The notes below the pieces were generated by a model. The model had not been told where the DNA came from. It was given only the letters and a program-made list of their open reading frames with translations, and searched no databases. From the NCBI GenBank assembly GCA_910592005.1, contig CAJVPP010001640.1:1-18788 (forward strand): a stretch of DNA of 18,788 bases. Reading direction: 5' to 3'. Each line of letters begins with the position of its first letter. Positions within the stretch are counted from its first letter, which is position 1. This document shows, piece after piece, positions 1 to 10,445 of this stretch. The DNA is from Funneliformis mosseae (Eukaryota > Glomeromycota > Glomeromycetes > Glomerales > Glomeraceae). The position numbers were made by a program, and so were the translations under genes.

Positions 1-396
1 AAAATTTAAAGGAAGAAATGTTAGGATATTTTTCTTGATATTTATCAGTTTGTGCAAGTTCTTTGGCTTTCTTTGTCGCCATATTTCTGATAATTAGGAG
101 ACCTTGTTCTTTACATTCTAAAATTCAATTTGCTAACTTATTTTCTAATTCCAAAAAAGATGCTTGTCTATCACTGTGTAATTTCAATAAATGAGATGCA
201 GAAGCTTTAAGTTGGTCTTTTTTATTCCTTCAGTCACGAACTTGATTTAGTTGTAAATCAAATGTTTTGCAGTAGTACAAACACTATTTGAATCATTTAA
301 AAAATGCAAAACTATTAATTTTTTGTGGATTGACCAATTTCTCTTTTTTTTAAGAGTAAACCTAGAACTCTTGGCACTTTTATTTATTCTAACCAT
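1..396 (-). pseudogene. CENPB/pogo-type transposase, N-terminal fragment, cut by window edge
   Basis: Reading leftwards from the ATG at 396, the frame begins MVRINKSAKSSRF. It then gives an HTH-like stretch (VCTTAKH, then after a one-base slip FDLQLNQVRD), followed by a stop where Trp is expected (RD-stop-RNKKDQ, TGA at 230-232). Next come LELENKLAN-stop-ILE (TGA at 125-127, again at an expected Trp) and LAQTDKYQEKYPNISSFKF. This order, a psq-like HTH then a CENPB-type HTH ending in the F-x-F-S region, is typical of pogo/Tigger/Tc5-like DDE transposases, which bind element ends and cut and paste the DNA. The DDE domain would lie beyond the left edge. One frameshift and two stops make it inactive. 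The family call is good; the exact subfamily is not determined. Confidence 0.72.
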
Positions 397-422
397 TTTT
401 AATAGTATAATAGTGAAACATA

Positions 423-462
423 ATACAAAAAAGTAGAATGCGATACAAAAAATGGAATGCTA
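423..462. repeat. Two tandem ~20-bp units upstream of the pogo-like transposase
   Basis: ATACAAAAAAGTAGAATGCG (423-442) is followed directly by ATACAAAAAATGGAATGCTA (443-462). The pair lies 27 bp upstream of the transposase start. Short repeats in this position could be transposase-binding sites of the element end, but the matching inverted end lies outside the window. Confidence 0.45.
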
Positions 463-532
463 AAAAACTTTATATATTGATGATCTACATAATCTTTTAA
501 ACCACCCCCTTTTACAAAATACTCCCCTAATC

Positions 533-612
533 AAACTACCCAGATATTTTGCAAATTTAAGGATAGATTTGTAAAATACCTAGGATGGTTTAGTTAGCGC
601 TTTACGGTACTA
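533..612 (+). promoter_or_regulatory. Promoter-like direct repeat, copy 1
   Basis: This stretch has ACCCAGATATTTT near its left end and AGTTAGCGCTTTACGGTA at 592-609, 56 bp before the ATG at 665. A second copy in the same orientation lies at 1326-1415. The shared 22-bp core (588-609 and 1386-1407) differs at only two positions, both T/C. Between the core and the ATG is a pyrimidine-rich run (about 639-657), as often seen before fungal starts. A promoter role is inferred from position only. Confidence 0.4.
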
Positions 613-664
613 AATTCTGCCAAGATATCCTGAAAAAACTCTTTCCCACTCTTCTCAAAACAAT

Positions 665-1192
665 ATGGGAAAAGTAACTCAAAATAAAAAATTTAATAAC
701 AACCCGAAAGGCACTCATAACACTCGCAGTCGACCTGACTCGCCCGTTGACAATAAGTCCTTAGAACCCTCACAAAAGAAAGCTGTTACCATTCTAAACC
801 ATCCAGGTTCAACTGCTCCTGAAAATTTTGAAAATTCAAACGTCGCCTCTGGTTCAAAAGAAAATATGGAAGTTGACCCACTACCAGTCACTTTAACCGT
901 TAACACTACTGAGGTTGTCGCCCCCAAAGACAAAAACATCATGGATGAAGACCAAGCTCACGACCCCTCTGAAAACTTGCTCGGAAAAGATAACTCTTCT
1001 GCTAACGTAATCTCCTTTGAACGCATTCGAGACGCTTCATCGTTCTACATTTACTGCGCCGCAGAAACTTTCCTTCCCAGAAAATCAAATAAGAAAAATG
1101 ATGAGTTAATTGGAGATAACGAATTTAGAGAGGAAGAATTTGGAGAAGAGGATTACAATAATTGGAATGATATTAATTTTGCTAATGTTTGA
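665..1192 (+). CDS. Hypothetical Ser/Asn/Asp-rich protein, 175 aa
   Basis: This is an uninterrupted frame from ATG (preceded by a CT-rich leader) to TGA, with no intron needed. The first ~60 residues are basic and polar (MGKVTQNKKFNNNPKG). Residues ~65-110 are acidic (KENMEVDPLP, IMDEDQ). A hydrophobic patch, DASSFYIYCAAETFLPRKS, follows at about 123-141, and the tail is very acidic (FREEEFGEEDYNNWND). No catalytic domain or membrane segment is seen. Codon third positions are C/T-rich up to about 1080 and then become strongly A/T-rich, so the tail may derive from other sequence. The low-complexity N-terminus before a short conserved block reminds me of ORF1-like proteins of retroelements in Glomeromycotina. 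This is weak inference, and the rest of such a protein is missing. Function unknown. Confidence 0.6.
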   Translation: MGKVTQNKKFNNNPKGTHNTRSRPDSPVDNKSLEPSQKKAVTILNHPGSTAPENFENSNVASGSKENMEVDPLPVTLTVNTTEVVAPKDKNIMDEDQAHDPSENLLGKDNSSANVISFERIRDASSFYIYCAAETFLPRKSNKKNDELIGDNEFREEEFGEEDYNNWNDINFANV

Positions 1193-1217
1193 ATAAATAA
1201 TAAAGTTTTATTTTTGA
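1192..1217 (+). terminator. Candidate poly(A) signal region
   Basis: The stop codon overlaps AATAAATAATAAAG followed by a T-rich stretch. Two AATAAA-like hexamers directly after the stop fit a compact eukaryotic 3' end for the 665-1192 gene. Confidence 0.4.
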
Positions 1218-1325
1218 ATTGATAAAATATGTATTTGATAAATAAATATCATAATGGTATATTAATCACATGATTTATTTAATTTTACAACTATTTTCTG
1301 ACTAAAAAAATCCTATTTAAATCAC

Positions 1326-1415
1326 CCAGATCTTTTATAAAATTTCAGCCCAAAACTTTAGAAGGGTATTTTGCATAGGAGGGTAGTTTAGTCAGCGCTC
1401 TACGGTATATAAAAG
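1326..1415 (+). repeat. Promoter-like direct repeat, copy 2
   Basis: It repeats the sequence upstream of the 665 gene: ACCCAGATCTTTT, then AGTCAGCGCTCTACGGTA at 1390-1407, followed by a TATA-like TATATAAAAG. No plus-strand gene follows it. Instead the C-terminal end of the minus-strand Helitron helicase begins about 30 bp away. It may be the stranded promoter of a second gene copy split by the Helitron, or sequence belonging to the Helitron 3' end. Confidence 0.45.
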
Positions 1416-1439
1416 TGTAGTTATTTTATGTATTATTCC

Positions 1440-4400
1440 GCTTCTTTTATATAGGCAGAGTATTTTTTGCTACTGTTTCAAGATGTTTGTACTCTTAGAT
1501 CATTTCAGGGTCTACTATAAATGCAATTCTTTCAAGTGCAGCAATTTGGATGTGATCCTAGTCTAGGCACCTGCTAAGGGCTATGTATGCTTGTCCAGCT
1601 GAGAATATTTATTTGTTTAAGCTGACAGATATGTTTTTAGGGTGAGTTCTTGAGTCTTATGAATGGATAAGGCATAGCAATTTTGAAGGAAGAATTGGAG
1701 TCAACTGGTAGGGTTTCCATTAATAATAAAATGGTTAGTTTTCAGTTTTACTTCTAGGTTGATGATTCTATTTGGAACGCTAAAGAATACTCAGACAGAG
1801 TTTGTGTCTATGTTGACATCTGTGATGATTCTGTTGTGAATTTAGATCTTTGATTTGAAGTTTTTTAAGTACATAACCTTTGCTCCTTGTTGTAGTCTAA
1901 TCGAAAAGGGTAGGTTTATTTTTGATTTGAAGGATTAATCAGTCAAGTTTGTGTCTCATGTTCTCTGTTTAGTGTATCAATATAGTTAGAGATTATGAAT
2001 TTTTCTGATATTATTGGTAGGGTATTGCAAATTAAGCAGTTAATTTTTTTGGTTGTTTTACGATATCCTATAATATTTATCATATTTAATAGGAGGTCGG
2101 TTGGTTTGTTTAGATTAAATTATTCTTGTTTTCTTTGTAGTTTTGTCAGATTTCTTTTGTTATATTTTCTAGGTGAATGTTTTATAATATATCATAAAAT
2201 TCTGGTTGGTCTTGTTAATGGTAGGGTTGTCGTAGAAAGAGGGTAGAATAGTTTTCAAGTTGAGGATTTGAATATTAGAGATCCAATTATGGGTGGTAAT
2301 TGTACTAGGTCATCGGTTAATACTGTACTGATGCTTCCAAAGGGTGTAATGTTATTATGAATGGTGGCGAATATATTTGAAATAAAATTTAAGAGTTCTG
2401 TAGATACTATTGAGATTTTATCTATTATAATTGTATTGATTCTTCTTAGTTTTTCTTTTAGTTCATTATCATGGAATGTAAGAGTTTAGAAACCGTTGTT
2501 AGTTGAGATTATTTTTAGGTCTGAATGAATAGTATTTCCATTGATATTTTATGCTATGATGTCTGTGGGTGCTATTAGGAGGTAGTTGGATCAGTTGTCT
2601 TTTAGTTGATTAATTAATAGATGAGTAATGTATGATTTTCCAGTCCCTACGAATCCTATAGTGAAGAAATATAATTATAATTATGCATTTTTTTAATCTA
2701 GATAATTTTTTAAGATAGATATCACATAGTGTTAGTTTGGTGACAGTTGGTAGGTAATGTCTTCAGAGAAGATTGGTAATAGTATTTTTAAGAAATCAAG
2801 TTAGTTTCTTAGAATGGATGTCATGTTTTTTGGAATTATATTTTCTAGGTTTGATAGTAATTGGTCTAGGATTTTGGTGTATTTTAAGTTCATTATTTGG
2901 CTTATCTGCTGGGTTCAATTTTGTGCATTACGTTGGATCTCCTTTATCTCTTATGGGAACATAGATGTGAAATGATTGTGATAGGTTGAGTAGTTTTCTT
3001 TTAATTCTTGCTCACTTCGTACTGATATATATTTTAATAATTGTTGGTAAAAATAGAGTTTTCCATCAGTTTTCTTTAAAAATCAGTGGCATGTTATGAT
3101 TGATTTTATTCTTTAGATGACGTAGTTTCTGAGTTTATTATTGTAGACGTTTCTTCTTATAATTTATCTTGGTCTATTTTTTTGGATTTGATACTTTTTA
3201 AAATATTGAGAGTAGGTGATTCTGTCAAATATTTCCTCTATTAGTCTATTCATATATTTTTCTATTGGATCCTTAAATATGGATCTTCATTTTCATTTGT
3301 TAGTAGATGGATTAGTAGTACCACTTTGGGTCTATTGTTAGGAGGGTCTGTGTTTAAGTATTTTACTTGAATTGAGAAATTGCATATAGTTTCGCCTAAT
3401 ATTAAGAACATAGCTTCCATTACTCCTAATCTTCTAGTGATTATATGTTCTCTAAATTTGTCATTTTTTGTAATATTGAAGACGTAAGAGAGTTCCACTT
3501 TAATTATATATTTCATGATATATCTGGTGAATCCTTTTGAGGTTACATATTAGACTTTTATATATACATTTCAGATTAGTAAAGTTTTGGGATAATATAG
3601 TACTACCTATTGGTCTGAGGGTTTTGTAAATTTGTAGATGTATTGACAGGAGTTTTGATCAATATGTGTTGTGTCAGAGAATTGTTTTAGGAATTCCTTT
3701 TTGCATTTCTCTCCTGAAAAAGCGGTTCGTTGCATTTGAGAGGATTGCATTGATGAATTTAATATGCTAGGACTTTTTCTTAGAGTTCTGGTCATGTATT
3801 AGATTTGGTAGATTAGAATATATAATGTTATTCTGGATTATGCCTTCAATTGATTTTGTGGTCCAGTAGCAGCTATGTATATGAGTAGCCTCCTATTTTG
3901 AAATTCTATTCGGTTAAAGAAATCTGTTATTATACTCTATCTGCTTACTTTCTCATTTTTTCACACTTTTTTTAGCAATCTAAACTGATGAATGAAGTGA
4001 AGGATAATATGTAGTGCCCTATTAGTCAGAATAGTATCACTGTTATCAATTTATCTTAGTATGTTGTGAAGTTCTAACTATTTATTTTTTGCCATCGATA
4101 ATATAATGAATATTGTTGGAAGTTTGAGGTTTTGTAACATCGAGTTGAGGTGTAATTCTTTTTGTAAAAGTAAGAGTCACTTGTTCTAATGAATGTAGGA
4201 ATTGGAATGTTTAAGTCTTCATTTATACGTTTTTTATTTGAATAATTACTTTGTTAAATTAGTTAGATTGGTGTGGGAATTCAATGTGATTTGTCAGTAT
4301 TTCTTTGCTGTAGTATATGCTAAGTGTTCTGTGATAGCGTAGCTTCTCTAGTTGTAGGTATATGGGATAGCCAATAGTGATCTATTTTAAATCTATAATC

Positions 4401-5547
4401 GTTAAGTATTATCATATGCTTAGCGTATTTTTCTAAGGTCTCTAATCTGTCTTCGTTTGATTGAAAATGATCTCTTATATTGTGAAAGTGATCTTTACCA
4501 TCAGGGAATAAGTGTGAGAATAGAAGAGGCTCAAGATTTAGATTGTAGATTGAAATGGGTAAGAAGTTGTTATTGTCATCACGAACGAATTTAGCCATTA
4601 GACGCAAATAATAAAATTCTTCATCATAGACTTCGTTAGGTAAATTTATAGTTAGTACTATTATGTCACATTGATTTACGAGTGATGCAAATTATTATTT
4701 GGGATATGTGTAGCAGTTGAAAATAGTTCTATTAGTTTTATATCAAATTTTTAGTTTAGAATAGTTGTATAATTGCGTAAATAGGGGTTGTTTAGAGGGT
4801 AGCTTGTAGGAGATTATTGTCAAAAATCTCTTCATTTGGGATATGATTTGGGTTGAGTGGTTGTAGGTAGGCCTCTATTGTATTAGAGTATAGTGCTAGT
4901 GCCCTAAAGTTTATTGAGTATCCTATAGTTCTTACAAAGTAACGATACTCTGAGTAATTGTCAAGGTTTGAGTTTTGTCTGAGAGAACAATGTAAATAGA
5001 CAGAGGACAAGAATTTTCTACAGTATATAGGTACAGCTTCGATTTTATCTAAAATTTTAGCTAATAGTAGAAATTGATATTTATTTTGAGGTTTTGTGCA
5101 TGAGTTACATGAAGGGATTTTAATGATTTAACATCTCAGTGTGCTATATCAGACTAATACGTCAATTTGTTCGATTTGTTCGATTTGTTTGATTGGGTAG
5201 GTTGTCAAAGAATTGTATGTGATCTAAGTGGCTTTATTTTTGTATAGTAATTTTTCACAATAGACACAAGTGATGTCAGAATATTCTTTTAATATAGTTG
5301 ATTGAAATTTGTTATAAATTCATTAAAAAGGTTCGCTTGGTCTTCATAAATCATTATCTAGTAATGTGGATGATATTTGATTTGTTGAAAGATTTAAGTT
5401 TGGGGTGTTTGCGTTGATGATTGGAATACTAATATTTTGGGATGATTGGATATTTGTTAGGTTAGTGAATGAATCATCGAAGGATAGGTTAATCATATTT
5501 TCAGATGATATATTTATTGAATATATATCATATACATGATAAGACAT
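1440..5547 (-). pseudogene. Helitron Rep-helicase, nearly full length but broken
   Basis: Helitron proteins nick and unwind DNA for rolling-circle transposition. In order along the minus strand: a Met-initiated polar N-terminus (5547-5344); Cys pairs CVYC (5257-5268) and IPSCNSC (about 5090-5115), a likely zinc-binding module; YLQPLNPNHIPNEEIFD (about 4850); and the Helitron-like N block EPLLFSHLFPDGKDHFHNI with LEKYAKHMIILNDYRFKID (4320-4607). The HUH motif His-Ile-His is at 3875-3883, in a slipped frame. CKKEFLKQFSDTTHIDQN follows, then the Tyr motif RYIMKYIIK (about 3510-3530) and EHIITRRLGVMEAMFLILGE. The Pif1-type helicase has Walker A GFVGTGKSY (2630-2656), a Walker-B-like IIIDKIS where DEIS is expected (2411-2422), DDLVQLPP, and motif VI GQAYIALSRC (about 1567-1596). 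The length fits the family. Numerous stops and frameshifts make it dead. Element termini were not resolved. Confidence 0.9.
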
Positions 5548-6280
5548 AGTTGATTAAGTTGATTATGGATATCTTTTTTTGTAAAGATGAGAAGGAAATA
5601 AGGATTAGGATGGAAGTAAGGGAGTTATTTATATGTTTATTCAATTATTATTATTTGTTTTATTAAGGGCGATAATTATGTTAATTCTTCTGATTATTCT
5701 TATTTGAAAGCAATCGTACTAATTGAAAATATAGTAATTATATTAGTTTTTTTGATTCTTATTATTTTGGAACAAGACAATTGTATTGATTCTTTTAAGA
5801 TGATTGAGATTTTTTTTTAGGTTAAGTCATCTGATTCTAGTTTAACAGATCAGTTTATCTTTTTTTTGGACAGGTTCTAGAAAAAATTGGGTTTAATATA
5901 CACATTTTTTTTTTACTTATTAGAAAAAGAAGAAAGGAACAATTAGTTCAGTTTATTTGTGATTAGAATTGTTAACTTATTGTTATTTTATTAGTTTAAT
6001 TTACTGATTTAGTTTATGCTATTTAATCAATAATAATTTTATTTTATTTTATTTTTTTTAATTATAAGAAAGTGTTTTTTATTAATAAAAAAAAATAATT
6101 TGATAAATAATTTGGTAAAAAAAAGGATAAAATAAAAATAGTAAAAAAAAAAAAAGAGAAAAAAAGGTGGAAGATTAGAAAGAGTAATTTTTTATGTATC
6201 TATATATAGTAAATAGTAAAAAATAGTAATAAAGAAAATAATGAAAAATGAAAAAGGAAGATTTGTGAATTTTTTTTATT
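5548..6280. other. Low-complexity AT-rich spacer
   Basis: I see no coding frame or RNA gene. The sequence is dominated by A-runs and T-runs, especially 6030-6250. The Helitron 5' terminus and any promoter should lie in the first few hundred bases, but no clear TC-starting end could be fixed by eye. Confidence 0.5.
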
Positions 6281-6285
6281 CAGGC

Positions 6286-6460
6286 TGCAGATTTTCATTT
6301 GAACTTACATTGGGAAATTTTTTGGATAACAGATCTACTCAGGTTTGCAATTTTATAGTATATGTGCAATTCTTTTGAAAATTTTTGCAACGATCAGTAA
6401 AATGCAGATCGCTGCTGGTTTTTAAAACCTTTTTGATAGAAATCTGCAAAAATGGAGATT
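6286..6460. repeat. Left TIR and subterminal TGCAGAT repeats
   Basis: Besides the TIR at 6330-6351, this stretch carries CTGCAGATTTTC (from 6285), ATGCAGATCGCTGCTGG (from 6402) and AATCTGCAAAAATGGAGATT (from 6441). Repeated short motifs near a transposon end commonly act as transposase-binding sites in CACTA and related families. That role is inferred here. Confidence 0.5.
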
Positions 6461-6529
6461 GTCGTTATTTTTTCAATTTTTCAGAAACTTAATCTGTGAT
6501 AATCTATAAAATGCATAATCTTTAAAAAA

Positions 6530-6725
6530 AAGCCTTCGGGATTTCTTAATAACTTGATCCTTTGAATAAAGTTTATTTTTTTTTGAACTAAACTTTTAAC
6601 TTTAAATAATAACTTAATTTTTTTTTTCATGAAGTTTATTTTTTTTTTGAAACTAACCTTAACTTTATTTTTTAAAAAAGAACTTTATTTTTTATTTTTT
6701 TTTTTCATGAAGTTTTATTAACTTC
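6530..6725. repeat. T-rich degenerate repeats with TTCATGAAGTTT units
   Basis: Long T-tracts alternate with AACTTTATTTTT and with TTTCATGAAGTTT-like blocks at 6625-6638 and 6703-6717. This looks like slippage-expanded low-complexity sequence inside the element. No gene is seen from here to 7194. Confidence 0.45.
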
Positions 6726-7194
6726 GCTATACTAAATTATTTTTTCTTAGAATTCATTAAAACATGTATTTATTTAATAAAAAATGATTTTCCTTATTAA
6801 ATTTTAGTACGATATGAATCTCTTAGTTTATAGAACTAATCAGGATTGCATTGTATTCTTTAGTGTAGTATAGCTATAAACAGCCATAAAGTTCAGGTTC
6901 TGTTTGATAAATATCATATCATCAAACAAAAGCCAATTCATATAGCTCCTTTGTGAATGATCTCCGAAAGAATTTAAATAACAACAAAACCTTTAAAAGA
7001 AATTCTGTTAAAGAAACCTACTATAAAAAAAATGAAAGAGAAATTTAATATCTTTAGAGTCTCACTTACTTTTCTATACTAAGCACTATCATCCAAACTG
7101 TATTGTTCTTGATCCTCTGCTAGAGTTACCACTACATTGCTGAACTATTCTTTTCCTTAGAACCTTTTGAAAGTTCTCAAAATCTCACTACTTT

Positions 7195-7457
7195 TTAAAT
7201 AAACTGATTTATAAATTTTAATACAAAGTCTTCACTTTCTGAATCTTGCGAAAATATATCTAAAAAAATATCTAATGTCGAAATTGTTTGAGATAATCCT
7301 TCGATAATATTTGCATGTGAAGAATTTTCTAATTCTTTAAAATATTTTATTTTTTGATCAATGGCATCCAGTCGTAACTCTAAAAGGACTTTTCTGAATC
7401 CTTCGATTTTACGTCGATTAACTTACTAATCTTTGAGGTAAATTCATTACACTTTGC
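7195..7457 (-). pseudogene. Unrecognised coding exon downstream of the transposase
   Basis: A good acceptor (TATATTTTGTAG, read on the minus strand) precedes codons AKCNEFTSKISKLIDVK. After a one-base slip near 7413 the frame continues IEGFRKVLLELRLDAID, then KYFKELENSSHANIIEGLSQ and a run ending at TAA (7195-7197). The Leu/Lys/Glu spacing suggests a helical or coiled-coil segment. It lies about 110 bp beyond the last transposase codons, on the same strand and inside the TIRs. It could be a last exon of the transposase transcript or a separate small gene. I do not recognise the family. The frameshift suggests it is decayed. Confidence 0.45.
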
Positions 7458-7569
7458 CTACAAAATATAAGTATTAGATTGTTGAATCTATCATATCTCT
7501 AATTATTTAGAAAAAAAAAATATTTCTTCTATATTTGTTCAGATTTTAACTAACAGTATTTATTAATTA

Positions 7570-9703
7570 TTACATCACATCTTTCCTGTTTGATAATCGG
7601 TAAGGAGTTTTGACGTAATATTTGTGAAGAGTCTCATATATTTCCGTTGATAGTCTGTTTAATGTTTCATATTTACAAATTACAGGAACTGATAGAACAC
7701 ACCATCAAAATTAGTCATGAAACTATAATTTCTTTTAATAATTATCTGAAGATTCAGTTACCTACATGATACTGCCAGCTATGCAATTTAGGAAAACGGC
7801 ATTTTATTGATGATAATGGAGCGAATATCCTCTTAAAGTTAGTACTCCAACTAATGATTAATTTCTGTTGACAGGTTTCGTTAATATATATGCTATATAT
7901 ATTTTAACTAAATGTAGTTAACTAAATACAATTACCTCAAAATTTTTTATATCACTTTCTGTATACGATTCTCTTCTGCTCATAATATACATATTGTTGA
8001 ACTTTGAATAAAGATCGCAAAGTTCATTACAAGTTATTTCGTCCCATTCGTCAAAAATATCATCCAGAGCAAAAAGGACAATTTTCATAATATGACGATA
8101 ATCTGATGCGGTAGCTACTTTTAAGTGACCTAATTTATTTGATAGTTTGAGACCAGGAAAGCGAGAAATCTGACAGAGACAATTATTAAAAATCTTCTGT
8201 AATTCTATTCCTCTGGCACTCTTCAGAATTTCTTGTGTAAATTCTAATTGATATTTGAAGAGTCCAAGATCAATATAATGCATACGGTTAGGAACACAAG
8301 CTTCGTAAATATTTAGATTTCTATAAAAATTTTAAATATTTTTAGTTTAATCAATTCAAATTTATAATTTTTTTAAAAATAATAGTGGTACTTAACGGGA
8401 ATTTCCAAAAGGCATTTTTGATAAAATGAATAGAAAGTCCTTTTCTTGATCATCTCATACTATTTTCGTGAGTTCTGAGAGGCATGCTCTCTAACATAAT
8501 GTTTATATCATTTAGATCATTTTATAAGACCATGCAAGTATGATATGGTATTTTACATCAGGCTGATTTATACGTTGCTATTATTTCGTCAGCTTCAAGC
8601 ATATCTAAAAGAAAAAATGATATACGCGTAGCAAAACATATAGGTTATCCTTTGACTCTAAAATATAGCGCATCAGGCTTTTCTAACAAAGGTCAAAGCA
8701 TAGTATCGAAATACTTGTAAAATATCTTACATTGTAAATTTCTAAATGATTCAGTAGTTTTGATTCCTAAATCCTGTACTTTAGGCAAAAATCCTAAAAG
8801 AACTTTTGCTTCTGGTAAGTTTTGAATCCCATTTAGAAGGTTTTCAAGTGTTAAAAATACAGGATGACCTGAAGTCTTTCCAAGTCCATCAAAAGTCATT
8901 GCATTTGAGTACAAAATAATAGATAGAAGATGTGTTAAAGGTGAAAGAGTCTTTTCCATTTTCAGCTACCAGTCACATTTGAACAGTTCTCTAAATATCC
9001 TTTCATTATAATCTTTTTAAGATTTTCTTGTGAACAAAATTATCAGATACTTCTGAACGTTATAAGAGGGTCTGAATTGCTTGGAAAATCGGACAATAAT
9101 AGAGGATGAATTCAACTTTATTATAAGTCGCAATGACTCTTTCTTTAAAATTAATTGAAGGTGATTTTATTTGATTAAGATATTCTTTACCTTTTTTTGT
9201 TGAATTTGGTAATGGAGATTCTTTCAAGTCGCTATGTTTATTGAAAAACTTTATTATTTTATCACCAATCTTATTGGTGATATTACCCTCTATTACCAAT
9301 CTCGATACGCTTCATTTGACTATACTGCTATACATTCTGGCCTATTTTTTCCTTTGATAATATCTAAAGTATCATTCAGAGATACATCTTAAAGATCTTC
9401 AGATTCAAATTCGTGATCTTTAGCATTTATTTGCAAGTCTATTTTCATATCTTCAATATTTTCTTTAATGATATCTTCAGTTTCTGATTCTACGTGACTC
9501 CACAAATTATATTGTGGCTCATTTTGGAGGTTTTTATCTATGATTATATCTGTTATATTACTTGTGATGAAGGTTTTCTGTGAAGGTGAATAAAGCTGAT
9601 TCCAGTGTCATTGTGATTGGCATACTTCACAAGCTCAAGTCATATTCTGAACTTTATATTGACTGCTACAATTGTGATCTTTGGGAAAGCGATGTTTTAC
9701 CAT
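7570..9703 (-). pseudogene. Plavaka-like (CACTA/KDZ-type) transposase, decayed
   Basis: The frame begins MVKHRFPKDHNCSSQYK at 9703, with a Cys-bearing N-terminus. It continues with an acidic linker, then NITNKIGDKIIKFFNKHSDL and SPLPNSTKKGKEYLNQIKSP (9060-9299). The core follows: LLSIILYSNAMTFDGLGKTS and HPVFLTLENLLNGIQNLPEA with KVLLGFLPKVQD (8693-8959); RISFFLLDMLEADEI and YHTCMVL (8441-8640); IYEACVPNRMHYIDLGLFKY (about 8250-8315); and ASDYRHIMKIVLFALDDIFD (about 8035-8120). The 3' part has KCRFPKLHSWQYHV and EIYETLHKYYVKTPYRLSNR before a TAA at 7570-7572. This order matches the Plavaka transposases common in fungi, which cut and paste DNA. Several stops (for example near 9640 and 8560) and frame changes break it. 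One intron near 7740-7780 is plausible. Confidence 0.82.
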
Positions 9704-10436
9704 GATGCATAGTGTTAGCATGTCATGTTAATCTGCTGGAAATTAAAAAGATTTTCTTGCAAATTCTACAATGAAATTCATTTATTATTAGTTTTTGTTT
9801 TTAAAAATTAACGTATGAAATACAATTGAATATAAAGTAATGATTTATTGAGAGAATTGTTTATAGTTTATGCGATTTTATTTTTTCAATTTTTATATAA
9901 CTAATTTAATAATTAAATTCAATGATGGCTTTTTAGCTTTTAATTATATCATCAATTATATAATTGATTAATATTTTCTTGGCTTTTAAGCATTTTACTT
10001 GATGATTGTTTTCTTTGACTTCATCAATTAGGTAATTGATTTAATTTTAGTTAAATATATCAGTTGCGGCTTAATGATCATTGCATAATATTTTAATACT
10101 CCAAGCATCACATTATTTATTATTTTTTTTTAATAAAAATATGAAATTCTCTAACCTTCGACTTTTTAATTTTTTGTGAACATTTTTTATCTAATTTTCG
10201 TTATTGTTTTTTTTTCAGATCCATTTTCTTCGATAATATTAAAAAAAAATCAAGTAATTAAAGGAGGCAAAGTAAATCGAGTTTTTAATCATTTAATCTT
10301 CGATATTAAATATTTTTACCTAGTTATACTATTATCTTTTTTTAATTAATTAATTCTTTATTTATTTATCTTATAAAAAATGATATTTTCTGAACAAATT
10401 TTATTTATCTAACATCGCTAAAAATATGAACACTAA
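9704..10436. promoter_or_regulatory. Divergent intergenic spacer with duplicated palindrome
   Basis: This spacer lies between the starts of two genes transcribed away from each other. It holds a perfect 18-bp palindrome ATCAATTATATAATTGAT (9951-9968) and a near-copy ATCAATTAGGTAATTGAT (10023-10040), 72 bp apart. Each is preceded by a GGCTTTT-type stretch. The TAATTGAT half-site resembles homeodomain-type targets. A shared bidirectional control region, or transposase-binding sites, is inferred. The rest is AT-rich with no coding signal. Confidence 0.4.
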
Positions 10437-10445
10437 AAACTACAA

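Noticed and set aside
1995..2246. Hydrophobic plus-strand frames at 1995-2246 and 2773-2964
   Set aside because: Both are antisense to Helitron sequence. Their Phe/Leu/Ile richness comes from reading A-rich codons backwards.
2521..2593. TGA read as Trp (mitochondrial code)
   Set aside because: Stops also include TAA and TAG at expected Gln and Trp sites, and spliceosomal introns are present. Decay of nuclear elements fits better than a variant code.
5160..5195. TTGTTCGAT 9-bp repeats as a possible iteron or CRISPR-like array
   Set aside because: Only three contiguous units without spacers, and they read as Glu-Gln-Ile repeats within the Helitron frame.
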